From Candidatus Microgenomates bacterium (lineage in GTDB: Bacteria; Patescibacteriota; Microgenomatia; UBA1406; GWC2-37-13), in contig JAHFKS010000003.1 of NCBI GenBank assembly GCA_023245215.1, positions 1-54,655 of the forward strand: 54,655 bases of DNA, in the 5' to 3' direction. The notes under the pieces were generated by a model. That model searched no databases and was not told the DNA's origin. It worked only from the letters and a program-made list of their open reading frames with translations. Made by a program: the position numbers and the translations under genes. Below are positions 7,952-15,390 of the stretch, piece by piece (position 1 is the stretch's first letter; each line of letters opens with the position of its first letter).

Positions 7952-9394
7952 ATGGATAAAAATCCCGATTCTCTCAGAAATTTCTTAGAAATTCCCTACG
8001 ACCGGCTCGAAGAACTGAACCTTGAATCGAAAAAGAAACGCGTCTCGAATGCAAGTGACGAAGAGTTGAGAAAATTCTACCTAACCTACCTGAAAAAGGA
8101 AAAACGCCTCAAGGCCGTCACTATCGGCTTTTCCGACATCGAGGGCAGATTCCACATGCTAGATTACGACAAGAAATTCTTCCTGACAAGTTACGACAAT
8201 CTTACTTTTGACGGGTCATCAATCCGCGGCTTCTCCCGCCAGGCCGAATCCGACCTAAGGCTGAAAGTGGATTGGCGGGCTTTTTGGTGGCTCCCTTCAG
8301 ACGTTTTCGGATCGGGGAAAGTTTTGATGATGGGGGAGATTTTTTCGCAGGAAAATAAGCCTTATGAAATGGATGCCCGCGGGCTGCTCAAAACCTTCGC
8401 CAAAAAACTCAAGTCAGAAAAAGAATTCACGATTTATGCTTCAAATGAAGTGGAAGGTTTTTTGGTCAAGGGCGAAGACGCCGAGAAAAATTTTAATGAA
8501 AAAACCGGTTTCCAGGTTGCCTCTTTCGGCGGCTATTACCATTCCCTTCCCAACGACGTTCTTAAATTATTCATCGACCGGACAGCCGAGGCCCAGCGGG
8601 CAATGGGTTTTGAAAATGAAAAAGACCACCCCGAAGTGGCGCCGGCCCAGTTTGAACTGAACTATTCTTATTCGGAAGTTGTCAACGCCGCCGACCAGAT
8701 CCAGATTTACAAGCTGACTGCCAGGCAGATTGCCCGAAATCTCGGGATGACCGCAACATTCCTGCCGAAGCCGGTGGTCGGCATCAACGGCAGCGGTATG
8801 CACACCAATCTTTCCATTTCCAAAAACGGAAAAAATTTATTTTACGATAAAAAAGGCCGCGCCCAGCTTTCTAAATTCGGCTGGGAGGTCGTCAACCGGA
8901 TTTTATCAAGTGCCAACGACGTCTGTCTGGTGTTAAACAGTAGCGTCAATGCCTACCGCCGGCTCGACCCCCATTTTGAGGCGCCCAATGAAATCAAAGT
9001 TTCCGAGGTCGACCGCGGGGCAATGATAAGAATTCCGCTTTTTAACGAAAAATCCAGCCGGATTGAGGTAAGGAGCGTCGGGCCCGACGCGAACCCGTAT
9101 CTGATGATGTATGTCCTGGCCAAAGTCGCCCTTGAGGGGCCGATTAAAAAAGAATCTGACGACAAAAGACCGAGAATCAGCTACCTCCCGAGCAACATCG
9201 ACGTCGCCATGCAGAGGTTCCGCAACAGTGACACGATGACAAAAGTCTTAGGCGAAGAGTTCAAGAAAAAATTTCTGGATTTGAAACAGGCTGCGGCCGC
9301 GCGCAGCCCGCTTGACCTGGGAACCAGGGTGAAAAACGGCGAAGTCCTTTACCATCACGAAGTCTACAACCAGATTCTCTGGAACGGGTTTTAA
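7952..9394 (+). CDS. glnA: Glutamine synthetase (GlnA-like, divergent)
   Basis: 480 residues from the ATG at 7952; the open frame extends 18 codons upstream through a very AT-rich stretch that is more likely promoter. It makes glutamine from glutamate, ammonia and ATP. Visible motifs are FDGSSIRGF (substrate loop), EVE for the paired metal-binding Glu, HPEVAPAQFELNY with two more metal ligands, GINGSGMHTNLS with the ATP-site His, RGAMIRIP, and RIEVRSVGPDANPYL with the Glu/Arg pair. The usual APVYVAWS-type segment is replaced by APNEIKVSEVD, and I see no NLYDLP-type adenylylation loop. Glutamine is the nitrogen donor for CarA in the pyrimidine operon. The divergent sequence leaves some room for a related gamma-glutamyl ligase. 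Confidence 0.88.
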   Translation: MDKNPDSLRNFLEIPYDRLEELNLESKKKRVSNASDEELRKFYLTYLKKEKRLKAVTIGFSDIEGRFHMLDYDKKFFLTSYDNLTFDGSSIRGFSRQAESDLRLKVDWRAFWWLPSDVFGSGKVLMMGEIFSQENKPYEMDARGLLKTFAKKLKSEKEFTIYASNEVEGFLVKGEDAEKNFNEKTGFQVASFGGYYHSLPNDVLKLFIDRTAEAQRAMGFENEKDHPEVAPAQFELNYSYSEVVNAADQIQIYKLTARQIARNLGMTATFLPKPVVGINGSGMHTNLSISKNGKNLFYDKKGRAQLSKFGWEVVNRILSSANDVCLVLNSSVNAYRRLDPHFEAPNEIKVSEVDRGAMIRIPLFNEKSSRIEVRSVGPDANPYLMMYVLAKVALEGPIKKESDDKRPRISYLPSNIDVAMQRFRNSDTMTKVLGEEFKKKFLDLKQAAAARSPLDLGTRVKNGEVLYHHEVYNQILWNGF

Positions 9395-9398
9395 TTAG

Positions 9399-9427
9399 TT
9401 GATATTTTCGCTTTCCCGCGCTATTAT
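9399..9427 (+). promoter_or_regulatory. Sigma70-type promoter for the YdcF-like gene
   Basis: TTGATA (9399-9404), a 17-base spacer and TATTAT (9422-9427) lie ten bases before the ATG at 9438. The spacing is ideal, and no ribosome-binding site is visible. Confidence 0.6.
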
Positions 9428-9437
9428 AGGACATTAA

Positions 9438-10226
9438 ATGAAGCGCGAACACTACCGGAGCATAAAATTAAAAGACCTAAGGAGCTTTGTTACTAAAGCA
9501 TTATTAAGCACTGCTGTAGCTTATTTATTTTTTGCCGTCGGACCTTATAACCAAACATTTGGGATCTTGATAGAAGCTGTCAAAGAAAAAATGCATCCGA
9601 CCGCTCCTGAATTTTTGACTCAAGAAAATATACCTCATGCTGGCGTATTGGCTGTATTGGGAGGAGGCATCTATCCTGTTGGAACAACCTATGATATTAG
9701 TACATTCCAAAAAAGAAGGGAAAGAGCTGCGGCTATCGGCATCGTTGATCTCCATATGGCAGATAAAGTTCTTTTGCTCGACGGCGTGACACCTGATGGA
9801 GTGGATGGAGACCTTACTAAAAAATTTTTTATCTCCCAAGAACAGTCATTGGCGAATGGCGGCGATTATTTGCCTGCTGAAAAAATAATGGTTGAAAAAG
9901 AATCAACCAGTACTGCGACCAACCTCGATGGATTAAAGAAATATATGAAAGAAAATAATATTAATACCGCCATAGTCGTCACCGATGAATTTCATAGAAT
10001 AAGGACGGAAGCACTAATAAAAATCAAGAAAATTAAAGCTGTTGTTGTAACGGTCGAACAACTAGCAAGAATGCATAATCACTATGAAATGTTAGCTGTA
10101 GTAAGGCAAAACGCTAGTCCTGGCATGAAATGGAGAAATACAAGCGAAACTGTAAAACTATTTACTTTGTTTTTAGATCCTGAAGGTGAAGCTTCCGGCC
10201 AGCTGGAGAGTTTATTTGTGAAATAA
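9438..10226 (+). CDS. YdcF/SanA-like DUF218 membrane-anchored protein
   Basis: 262 residues. One N-terminal hydrophobic segment (about 18-35, LLSTAVAYLFFAVG) anchors a domain that begins AGVLAVLGGGIYPVG and contains ERAAAIGI, ADKVLLLDGVTPDG, EKESTSTATNLDGLKKYM and NTAIVVTDEFHRIRTEALI. The order GGG...R..A...TxTNL...VTxxFHxxR is that of the DUF218 family, a nucleotide-binding-like fold with poorly defined roles in envelope and peptidoglycan homeostasis. The paired residue TDEFHR replaces the commoner TDxYHxxR. Codon use is more AT-rich than in the glutamine synthetase just upstream. A well-placed promoter precedes it, so it is probably its own transcription unit. Confidence 0.8.
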   Translation: MKREHYRSIKLKDLRSFVTKALLSTAVAYLFFAVGPYNQTFGILIEAVKEKMHPTAPEFLTQENIPHAGVLAVLGGGIYPVGTTYDISTFQKRRERAAAIGIVDLHMADKVLLLDGVTPDGVDGDLTKKFFISQEQSLANGGDYLPAEKIMVEKESTSTATNLDGLKKYMKENNINTAIVVTDEFHRIRTEALIKIKKIKAVVVTVEQLARMHNHYEMLAVVRQNASPGMKWRNTSETVKLFTLFLDPEGEASGQLESLFVK

Positions 10227-10240
10227 AGTACCTGTCGATA

Positions 10241-11413
10241 TTATTCCGAGAGCGTCAAAGCAATTCCAGATTTTTCAGCTCTTCCTGTCCGGCCTATTCT
10301 GTGAATATAGTCTTCATAAGTCATCGGGGTGTCAAAGTTGATGACGTGGGAGATATTGGCGACATCCAGCCCGCGGGCAGCGACATCAGTCGCAACCATA
10401 ATCGGAACGACGTCTTCTTTAAACATGCGGATTGCCTGCTGACGCTGGCGCTGGGGTTTGTTTCCATGAATCGCCGTAACCTTGAATCCTTTTTGGAATA
10501 AAGCTCTTGAGACATTGTCGACGCCCCGTTTTGTCCGGCCGAAAACAAGAACCTTTTTGAATTCTTCTTTTTTCAACAGCATCAAAAGAGTATCGAGCTT
10601 AGTCTTTCCGTGTTCAACTTTGATTATGTCCTGTTTTATATGTTCAAGTGTTTCGTGTTTTTTCACTGAAATGGTGACGGGATTTTTCACAAACGATTGG
10701 ATGAGTGTTTGTATTTTTGGCGATACGGTTGCTGAAAAAAATAAGGATTGGCGGTTTTTAGGAAGGAAGGAAACAATATATCTGATGTCGTGGATAAATC
10801 CCATATCAAGCATCTGGTCCGCTTCGTCAAGGACGATCATGCGGAATGTTTCCAGCTTGAGGATTCTCCGTTCAATGAGATCCTTCAGCCGGCCGGGCGT
10901 ACCGACAACGATGTTGGGATTACCTCGCAGCTCACGGATTTGTGCATATATAGATGATTGGCCTATGCAAAATGAATTGCTTATGGCCATACCCGACGAA
11001 AAATTCCTTAGTTCTTCCAGTATCTGGAGAGCTAATTCCCGGGTAGGAGTAATAATTAAGGCCCGGTATGTACGATCCTTAAGAATTTTTTCAATTAGCG
11101 GTATTAAAAATGCCGCCGTCTTACCTGTTCCCGTATTGGCAATACCAATCACGTCTTTTCCATCGCGAATCGAGGGAATACCTGTCGCCTGAATAGGCGT
11201 AAGTGTGGTATACCCGTGACGTAAAACCGTCTGTTGTAATTGTTGCGGTAGGTCAAGAGAGTCAAATCTTATCTCCGGCGCTGGTGCTTCTTTAACTGAA
11301 TTAGTTTTCACCGTAGCCCGGGAAATGTATTCATGGATAGAACCATTAGGTTTTTGAAACCGCCTGGGCCTCCACCTTCCAAATGATTGACTTTGTCTGT
11401 GATTTGTATACAT
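10241..11413 (-). CDS. DEAD-box ATP-dependent RNA helicase
   Basis: 390 residues, a nearly bare helicase core. After a basic N-terminal tail (about 1-45, rich in Arg, Gln and Asn) come the Q motif around F50-Q75, Walker A NTGTGKT at 93-99, PTRELA, GTPGRL, DEADQMLDMGF, SAT, the second RecA domain with ATDVAARGLDV, and HRIGRTGR at 371-378. It ends only twelve residues after this last motif, so the long C-terminal RNA-binding tail of CsdA/DeaD proteins is missing. It should unwind short RNA duplexes in ribosome assembly or mRNA decay. A near-consensus promoter 120 bases upstream gives a long structured leader, unusual in this window, which suggests regulation at RNA level as in cold-shock helicases. 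Confidence 0.95.
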   Translation of the reverse strand: MYTNHRQSQSFGRWRPRRFQKPNGSIHEYISRATVKTNSVKEAPAPEIRFDSLDLPQQLQQTVLRHGYTTLTPIQATGIPSIRDGKDVIGIANTGTGKTAAFLIPLIEKILKDRTYRALIITPTRELALQILEELRNFSSGMAISNSFCIGQSSIYAQIRELRGNPNIVVGTPGRLKDLIERRILKLETFRMIVLDEADQMLDMGFIHDIRYIVSFLPKNRQSLFFSATVSPKIQTLIQSFVKNPVTISVKKHETLEHIKQDIIKVEHGKTKLDTLLMLLKKEEFKKVLVFGRTKRGVDNVSRALFQKGFKVTAIHGNKPQRQRQQAIRMFKEDVVPIMVATDVAARGLDVANISHVINFDTPMTYEDYIHRIGRTGRAEKSGIALTLSE

Positions 11414-11537
11414 ACGACAATAGGAAACAAATAATAATGAAGATGTAAGAGCTCAAAAGCTCTTCAAAAAAATTTAGATTAAGAAGAACTTAAAAAGTAT
11501 TAAAAAATACAAAATTAAGCAGAACTTACTATCTCTG
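11414..11537 (-). promoter_or_regulatory. Long structured 5' leader of the DEAD-box helicase
   Basis: If transcription starts about seven bases after the -10 at 11544-11549, the leader is roughly 124 bases. It contains a hairpin at 11447-11464 (AAGAGCT stem, 4-base loop), a short GTATT/AATAC stem near 11497-11510, and two near-identical 14-mers, TTAAGAAGAACTTA at 11479-11492 and TTAAGCAGAACTTA at 11515-11528 (13 of 14 match). On the minus strand no U-tract follows the hairpin, so it is not a simple terminator. Such leaders fit thermo- or auto-regulation of a cold-shock helicase; this is inference. Confidence 0.4.
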
Positions 11538-11543
11538 ACTAGA

Positions 11544-11572
11544 ATTATATAAGTTAGGTATTACAATTGCAA
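11544..11572 (-). promoter_or_regulatory. Near-consensus sigma70 promoter of the helicase
   Basis: On the minus strand TTGCAA (11572-11567), a 17-base spacer and a perfect TATAAT (11549-11544). It lies between the SGNH hydrolase stop and the helicase and is one of the best promoters in the window. Confidence 0.75.
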
Positions 11573-11586
11573 GTGCAAATTTGTTT

Positions 11587-12216
11587 TTATTCCAAGAACT
11601 TGTCAATATAAGGCTTAACTAAGTCAAACATTTTTTCGTGGCCTGAAGAATTCGGATGCAGTCCGTCGTAAATATATTTCAAATAGTCTTCTGATCCAAA
11701 AACAGAATACAAATCCAAGAAGGGGATAGCGTTTTCTTTACAGACTGATTTGACGATATTGTCAAATTTCTTAATTCTTTCATTCAGGTATGCAACATCA
11801 TACCAGGGATTAGTTCTTTTTTCGTCAACCGGCGTATAACCGACAAACATAACTTTATCAGAAAAGTTTTTGGCTATTTTAATAATTTTATTTACGTTGT
11901 CTTTGAATTGTTCGTCTGAAATGAGCGTTTTTTTGTCGCTAAAATTTATTTTTGAGTCGTTGGTGCCGGCGCTGATTAAAATAATGGTCTCAGGATAAAA
12001 AAGCCTGGCTTTAATCTCCGGCTCAATCCTTTTTAATAAATCTGACGTTAAGTCTCCAGGGACTCCCAAATTAAATACATGGCCGTGCAGCTTGCTGGGA
12101 TTATCAAATATTTTTTTAATTACGTAGAGCCTGATTCTATTTGCCCAACCGCCTTGCTCATCCCAGTTACCGTGTGTAGTACTGGCTCCAAAAATCAATA
12201 CCTGGAATTTTTTCAT
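11587..12216 (-). CDS. SGNH/GDSL-type hydrolase (esterase/lipase family)
   Basis: 209 residues. Block I GASTTHG places the nucleophile at Ser12. NLGVPGD supplies the block II Gly, SAGTNDSK (about 83-90) the block III Asn, and DGLHPNSSGH holds the catalytic Asp184 and His187. All four SGNH blocks are therefore present. There is no signal peptide, so it probably acts in the cytoplasm, for example on acyl esters or acetylated sugars; the substrate is not predictable. The GAST variant of GDS is common in small SGNH proteins. An extended -10 (TGA-TATAAT) ends six bases before the ATG, so the message is probably leaderless. Confidence 0.87.
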   Translation of the reverse strand: MKKFQVLIFGASTTHGNWDEQGGWANRIRLYVIKKIFDNPSKLHGHVFNLGVPGDLTSDLLKRIEPEIKARLFYPETIILISAGTNDSKINFSDKKTLISDEQFKDNVNKIIKIAKNFSDKVMFVGYTPVDEKRTNPWYDVAYLNERIKKFDNIVKSVCKENAIPFLDLYSVFGSEDYLKYIYDGLHPNSSGHEKMFDLVKPYIDKFLE

Positions 12217-12222
12217 TAATTT

Positions 12223-12231
12223 ATTATATCA
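12223..12231 (-). promoter_or_regulatory. Extended -10 promoter of the SGNH hydrolase
   Basis: On the minus strand TGA-TATAAT ends six bases before the ATG at 12216. The predicted transcription start falls on or next to the start codon. Confidence 0.6.
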
Positions 12232-12278
12232 AAGTAAGCTCTTTTTTAATTTTTCCGGAGAAACAAAAAGCAGGGTTT

Positions 12279-12353
12279 TCATTCCTTAATGAATTTTTTC
12301 GCTCCGTTTGTAAAAAGTACGCCTCCCAAATCAAAAACAACCGCTTTAATCAT
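12279..12353 (-). pseudogene. HAD-superfamily hydrolase remnant (first 24 codons only)
   Basis: An ATG at 12353 begins MIKAVVFDLGGVLFTNG, then AKKFIKE and a TGA stop. The DxGGV motif with the leading hydrophobic strand is the classical start of a HAD phosphatase, normally about 200 residues long. After the stop another frame reads MKTLLFVSPEKLKKELTLI, possibly a further scrap, and the remaining domain is absent before the SGNH gene begins. The promoter still looks intact: TGT-TATACT ends six bases before the ATG. I interpret this as the decayed 5' end of a HAD gene with most of the body deleted. Confidence 0.6.
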
Positions 12354-12444
12354 GAAAAAAGTATAACAAACTAATCAGTAGGTCGAAGAGCGTGGTACGA
12401 AGTTGGGACTTTTTATTCTTATTGTTTTAGATTGGTAAGATAAT

Positions 12445-13167
12445 TTAGTAGCTTAAACTATGGATAATTTTAACTGCAATTTGAACGTCTTCTAATTCGA
12501 AATAATCTTTGTAATTTAACTTTTGTTGAGATGAATAACTAGGAAAGTGACCTTCGAAGACTATAAATTTTGACAGATTATTTTTACTTTTAATATAAGA
12601 ATTAAACCCAACTCCACCACCTGCTATTACGGCATAATTAGAATTTTCCACATCGCTTAAATATACTGCTTTGTAACTATCGTTTTTAAGATTAAGACTC
12701 ATTTTTAACTGGCCGTTTATAAGATATAAAGTTTTCCAATTTTTAATAAAGACAGGTGTACTATTGTAATTGGTTATATTAGGACACGCGTCTGTCCTAC
12801 TTTTACATATAGAAGGACCTCCTTGGACCACGGTATAAAGATACTGTAATTCAAATCCATTCGGGCTGGTAAAAAATAAGTCTTCAGAATATTTATCTTG
12901 AGAAATCGCTTTTATTTTCCAATCGGAAGGATAATTGAAAGTTGGACCATCTGAACTTGATTGATATGTCTTCCACTCAATATTTCTTTGCTGTGTTGTT
13001 GGATTTAAATAAGAATAAGTATCTATTAACTTATCTTCTGAAGAAATTACACTTTGATAATACCTACCAAACATAAAACTAACAATAGGAAGTAAAATAA
13101 AAAGGCTCAAAGCTAAGTATTTTGAAAACGGTGTTACTGTTGATAAATATTTAGGAAGTTTCTTCAT
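12445..13167 (-). CDS. Membrane-anchored protein of unknown function
   Basis: 240 residues. One hydrophobic helix at about 18-36 (LALSLFILLPIVSFMFG), then an outside domain rich in Ser, Thr, Asn and Tyr. It includes WKTYQSSSDGPTFNYPSDWKI, resembling the start of PsbP/DUF-type domains often seen in small secreted proteins. Two cysteines in SICKSRTDACPN could form a disulfide outside the cell. No catalytic motif is recognised. Codon use is very AT-rich compared with the pyrimidine operon. The extended -10 TGT-TATCAT ends six bases before the ATG. The neighbouring gene at 13227-13559 may be expressed separately. Confidence 0.6.
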   Translation of the reverse strand: MKKLPKYLSTVTPFSKYLALSLFILLPIVSFMFGRYYQSVISSEDKLIDTYSYLNPTTQQRNIEWKTYQSSSDGPTFNYPSDWKIKAISQDKYSEDLFFTSPNGFELQYLYTVVQGGPSICKSRTDACPNITNYNSTPVFIKNWKTLYLINGQLKMSLNLKNDSYKAVYLSDVENSNYAVIAGGGVGFNSYIKSKNNLSKFIVFEGHFPSYSSQQKLNYKDYFELEDVQIAVKIIHSLSY

Positions 13168-13173
13168 AGTTTG

Positions 13174-13182
13174 ATGATAACA
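13174..13182 (-). promoter_or_regulatory. Extended -10 promoter of the 240-aa membrane-anchored protein
   Basis: On the minus strand TGT-TATCAT ends six bases before the ATG at 13167, again matching a leaderless start. Confidence 0.5.
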
Positions 13183-13226
13183 GAAAAGCGGAGCACCCGG
13201 GTCTGGAACTTTTTAGGCCTTATAGT

Positions 13227-13559
13227 TTAATGTTTTTTAGGCGATTTTCTACTATTGATATATTTTAAAATTATTTTGAGCAAAAAGAAAATAATTATGG
13301 AATTTAGTAATAAGGAAATACTAAAATAAATGTCTCTGTTTAAATAGTCATAGATTCCTGAAAGAACTAGAGATGATGGAAATAATAGGTTCTTATACAG
13401 AGAATCAAAGAAAAAACAATGAAGCGTAAATGGACCATACTGCCACATTGGAGATTTGGTAAAACATTCTCTATTTTCAAACAAATTCGATAGTAACTTC
13501 ATCACAATAACAAACGATGCATAAAAAACAGTTACAAAAAATAAAATATTCTTCTTCAT
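13227..13559 (-). CDS. Small membrane protein of unknown function
   Basis: 110 residues with two or three hydrophobic segments: about 4-22 (ILFFVTVFYASFVIVMKLL), a weaker one around 55-70, and 78-100 (ISLLLNSIIIFFLLKIIL). The C-terminus is short and basic (KYINSRKSPKKH), so it is probably cytoplasmic. Two cysteines lie between the first and second segments. No family recognised. It lies between a tRNA-Ser gene and the 240-residue membrane-anchored protein on the same strand, and shares their AT-rich composition. Coding status is supported by the membrane pattern and uninterrupted frame only. Confidence 0.5.
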   Translation of the reverse strand: MKKNILFFVTVFYASFVIVMKLLSNLFENRECFTKSPMWQYGPFTLHCFFFDSLYKNLLFPSSLVLSGIYDYLNRDIYFSISLLLNSIIIFFLLKIILKYINSRKSPKKH

Positions 13560-13591
13560 ATATAAATCATGTTGTCTAATCCTCCAGGATG

Positions 13592-13678
13592 CGGAGAGGG
13601 GGGGATTCGAACCCCCGAAGACCTTTCAGCCTTATACGCTTTCCAAGCGTACGCATTCGGCCACTCTGCCACCTCTCC
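13592..13678 (-). tRNA. tRNA-Ser (anticodon GGA), long variable arm
   Basis: The reverse complement starts GGAGAGG, pairing with CCTCTCC at the 3' end, and has the anticodon arm TACGC-TTGGAAA-GCGTA with anticodon GGA. The 87-base length with an extra variable stem is class II, as expected for serine. CCA is not encoded. A minus-strand TATAAT at 13695-13690 is a plausible promoter. Confidence 0.95.
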
Positions 13679-13716
13679 AGGATATCCTTATTATACAACC
13701 TAAGCTTATTTTTAAT

Positions 13717-13746
13717 TTGAAAATTTACTAAGAGATGTTATATGAT
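13717..13746 (+). promoter_or_regulatory. Promoter of the flavodoxin gene
   Basis: TTGAAA (13717-13722), an 18-base spacer and TATGAT (13741-13746), then six bases to the ATG at 13753. The predicted start of transcription coincides with the start codon. Confidence 0.6.
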
Positions 13747-13752
13747 TAGATT

Positions 13753-14202
13753 ATGAACGTAGGTATTTTTTATGCTACTTATTCCGGAGGCACTCAGGCA
13801 GCTTGTGAATTCTTATCACAAACATTAACTACCGCAGGCCACACAGTAACAATGAAGACGATAAACGAAGTCACATTTGAAGACACCCTGAATTACGACC
13901 TGCGCATTTTTGCCTCTCCCAGCTGGGATTTTGAAGGAAAAGAAGGCCAACCGCACCAGGACTTCATAACCTTTTTGGCGAATTCGGCGGTAAAAAAGTT
14001 CGCCGGAAAAAAATGCGCCGTCCTCGGGCTGGGCGACTCCTCATACGCCCATTTCTGCGGAGCTGTCGATATCCTTGAAGCTTTTATTAAGGCCGGCGAC
14101 GGGGTACTGGCGACAGAATCTTTGAAAATCGACGGCTATCTTTTTGACATGGAAAAAAATAACGGTTTAGTCTCCGAGTGGGCAAAAAAGCTGACTTCTT
14201 GA
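13753..14202 (+). CDS. Flavodoxin
   Basis: 149 residues, the usual size of a short-chain flavodoxin. The phosphate loop is TYSGGTQAA at residues 9-17 (canonical T/S-x-T-G-x-T, here with Ser-Gly-Gly). The isoalloxazine loops are SPSWDFEGKEGQPH (about 54-67) and GLGDSSYAHFCGAVD (about 95-109). It should bind one FMN and carry one or two electrons in the cytoplasm as a ferredoxin substitute. Together with the flavin redox cassette at 18616-21398 it shows a flavin-based electron economy. It is followed at once by tRNA-Leu; its TGA stop forms part of that gene's extended -10. Confidence 0.9.
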   Translation: MNVGIFYATYSGGTQAACEFLSQTLTTAGHTVTMKTINEVTFEDTLNYDLRIFASPSWDFEGKEGQPHQDFITFLANSAVKKFAGKKCAVLGLGDSSYAHFCGAVDILEAFIKAGDGVLATESLKIDGYLFDMEKNNGLVSEWAKKLTS

Positions 14203-14208
14203 TATAAT
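14200..14208 (+). promoter_or_regulatory. Extended -10 promoter of tRNA-Leu, sharing the flavodoxin stop codon
   Basis: TGA-TATAAT, in which TGA is the stop codon of flavodoxin, lies 14 bases before the tRNA 5' end. It is identical to the element before tRNA-Gly. Confidence 0.6.
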
Positions 14209-14222
14209 TCTACTTATAAACA

Positions 14223-14306
14223 GGGCGAGTGGCGGAACTGGCAGACGCGCAAGGTTTAGGACCTTGTGTCCGCAAGGACGTGGGGGTTCAACTCCTCTCT
14301 CGCCCA
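14223..14306 (+). tRNA. tRNA-Leu (anticodon UAG)
   Basis: The acceptor GGGCGAG pairs with CTCGCCC, discriminator A at 14306. The anticodon arm is CAAGG-TTTAGGA-CCTTG with anticodon TAG. A variable stem (GTCC...GGAC) makes it class II, and the T loop is TTCAACT. The T stem contains G-T wobble pairs. CCA is not encoded. The next ATG is only seven bases downstream. Confidence 0.93.
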
Positions 14307-14313
14307 CATTTTT

Positions 14314-15099
14314 ATGAAAAACTACCAAAAAGAATTGGACTTCGCAAAAAAGATAGCTCTAAAAGCCGGCAAAATAATTCTCAAGAACTTTCTCCATTCA
14401 AAAATAGCCATCAAGTCTAACTGGTCACCGGTCACTGAGACTGATTTTGCAGTCAGCAAAATGGTTATTCAAGAAGTAAAAAAATCTTTTCCAAATCACG
14501 AGGTATTAGACGAAGAACTGCAAAACAAAAAAAAGGACGCAGAATACCTTTGGGTCTGCGACCCGGTCGACGGAACGATACCTTTTTCACATAATGTTCC
14601 TACTTGTGCATTCTCTCTAGCACTTTGCCGAAACGGCAAGCCGGTTGTCGGAGTCATTTATGATCCGTTTATGAAAAGACTTTTATATACTACTGAAAAT
14701 TATCCGTCTTATTTAAACGGAAAAGTAATAAACGTTAAAAAAGAAAAATTAAAAATTGGCGATAATATATTCGGAATACCTTATTGGAACGAAAAATTTA
14801 ATGCAAATAAATACTTTGAACTTTTGTTTGCTAAAAAGATAAGGCCGACCTATGTTGAATCGATTGTCTACCAGTGCATGCTCGTAGCAACCGGGGTTAC
14901 AAAAGTAACGGTAAGCATCCCGGCAATGCCGTGGGATCGGGCGGCTGCCATAATCATTGTTGAAAACGCTGGCGGATTAGTAACTAATGAGGCCGGAAAA
15001 AAAGTAACCCCCTTTGGAAATTACGAGTATATGATTGCATCAAACGGAACTGTTCATGAAGAAATCCTAAACATAGTTAAACAGTGTTTAAAAAAATAA
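14314..15099 (+). CDS. Inositol monophosphatase family phosphatase
   Basis: 261 residues from the ATG at 14314; the open frame reaches back into tRNA-Leu, which rules out earlier starts. Motifs are VTETDFAVSK, DEELQ (metal-binding Glu, about residue 70), WVCDPVDGTIPFSHNVP (DPxDGT metal and phosphate site, about 86-102) and MPWDRAAAIIIVENAGG (second WDxAA motif, about 208-224). These are the standard Mg-dependent IMPase signatures; the family also includes histidinol-phosphatase, fructose-bisphosphatase and PAP phosphatase, so the substrate is open. The start lies seven bases after the tRNA 3' end, so it is probably cut out of a joint transcript. Confidence 0.9.
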   Translation: MKNYQKELDFAKKIALKAGKIILKNFLHSKIAIKSNWSPVTETDFAVSKMVIQEVKKSFPNHEVLDEELQNKKKDAEYLWVCDPVDGTIPFSHNVPTCAFSLALCRNGKPVVGVIYDPFMKRLLYTTENYPSYLNGKVINVKKEKLKIGDNIFGIPYWNEKFNANKYFELLFAKKIRPTYVESIVYQCMLVATGVTKVTVSIPAMPWDRAAAIIIVENAGGLVTNEAGKKVTPFGNYEYMIASNGTVHEEILNIVKQCLKK

Positions 15100-15101
15100 A
15101 T

Positions 15102-15374
15102 ATGAAAACAACTATAGAAGAACTATCTAAAGAAATAGAGTTAATAAAAAACCGTAATAAAAAAGTTGAGGCCGATAAAAATTGGGAAACGAGCTGGACG
15201 CGAAAAATTCTTTTGTTTGTTTTTACCTATTTGGCAATCGGATTGTATATCAACGCCATCGGAGTAGAGAAGCCATGGCTGAATGCCGTCATACCAAGCA
15301 TAGGATTTCTCCTCTCAACTTTAACGTTACCCTTCTTTAAGAATCTTTGGAAGAAATATTTTTTTAAGAGATAA
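15102..15374 (+). CDS. Small membrane protein with N-terminal coiled coil
   Basis: 90 residues from the ATG at 15102, which follows the IMPase stop after two bases. Residues 1-28 (TIEELSKEIELIKNRNKKVE) are charged and heptad-like, so a short coiled coil is likely. Two membrane segments follow: KILLFVFTYLAIGLYINAIG (about 34-53) and NAVIPSIGFLLSTLTLPFF (about 59-77), with a basic tail KNLWKKYFFKR. WETSWTRK just before the first helix looks like a conserved interfacial motif. No function known to me; probably in one operon with the phosphatase. Confidence 0.65.
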   Translation: MKTTIEELSKEIELIKNRNKKVEADKNWETSWTRKILLFVFTYLAIGLYINAIGVEKPWLNAVIPSIGFLLSTLTLPFFKNLWKKYFFKR

Positions 15375-15390
15375 ACCACTTTAATTAAAG

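Noticed and set aside
14229-14420. Frame starting MAELADAQGLG
   Set aside because: It is a translation of tRNA-Leu, a well-known false protein.
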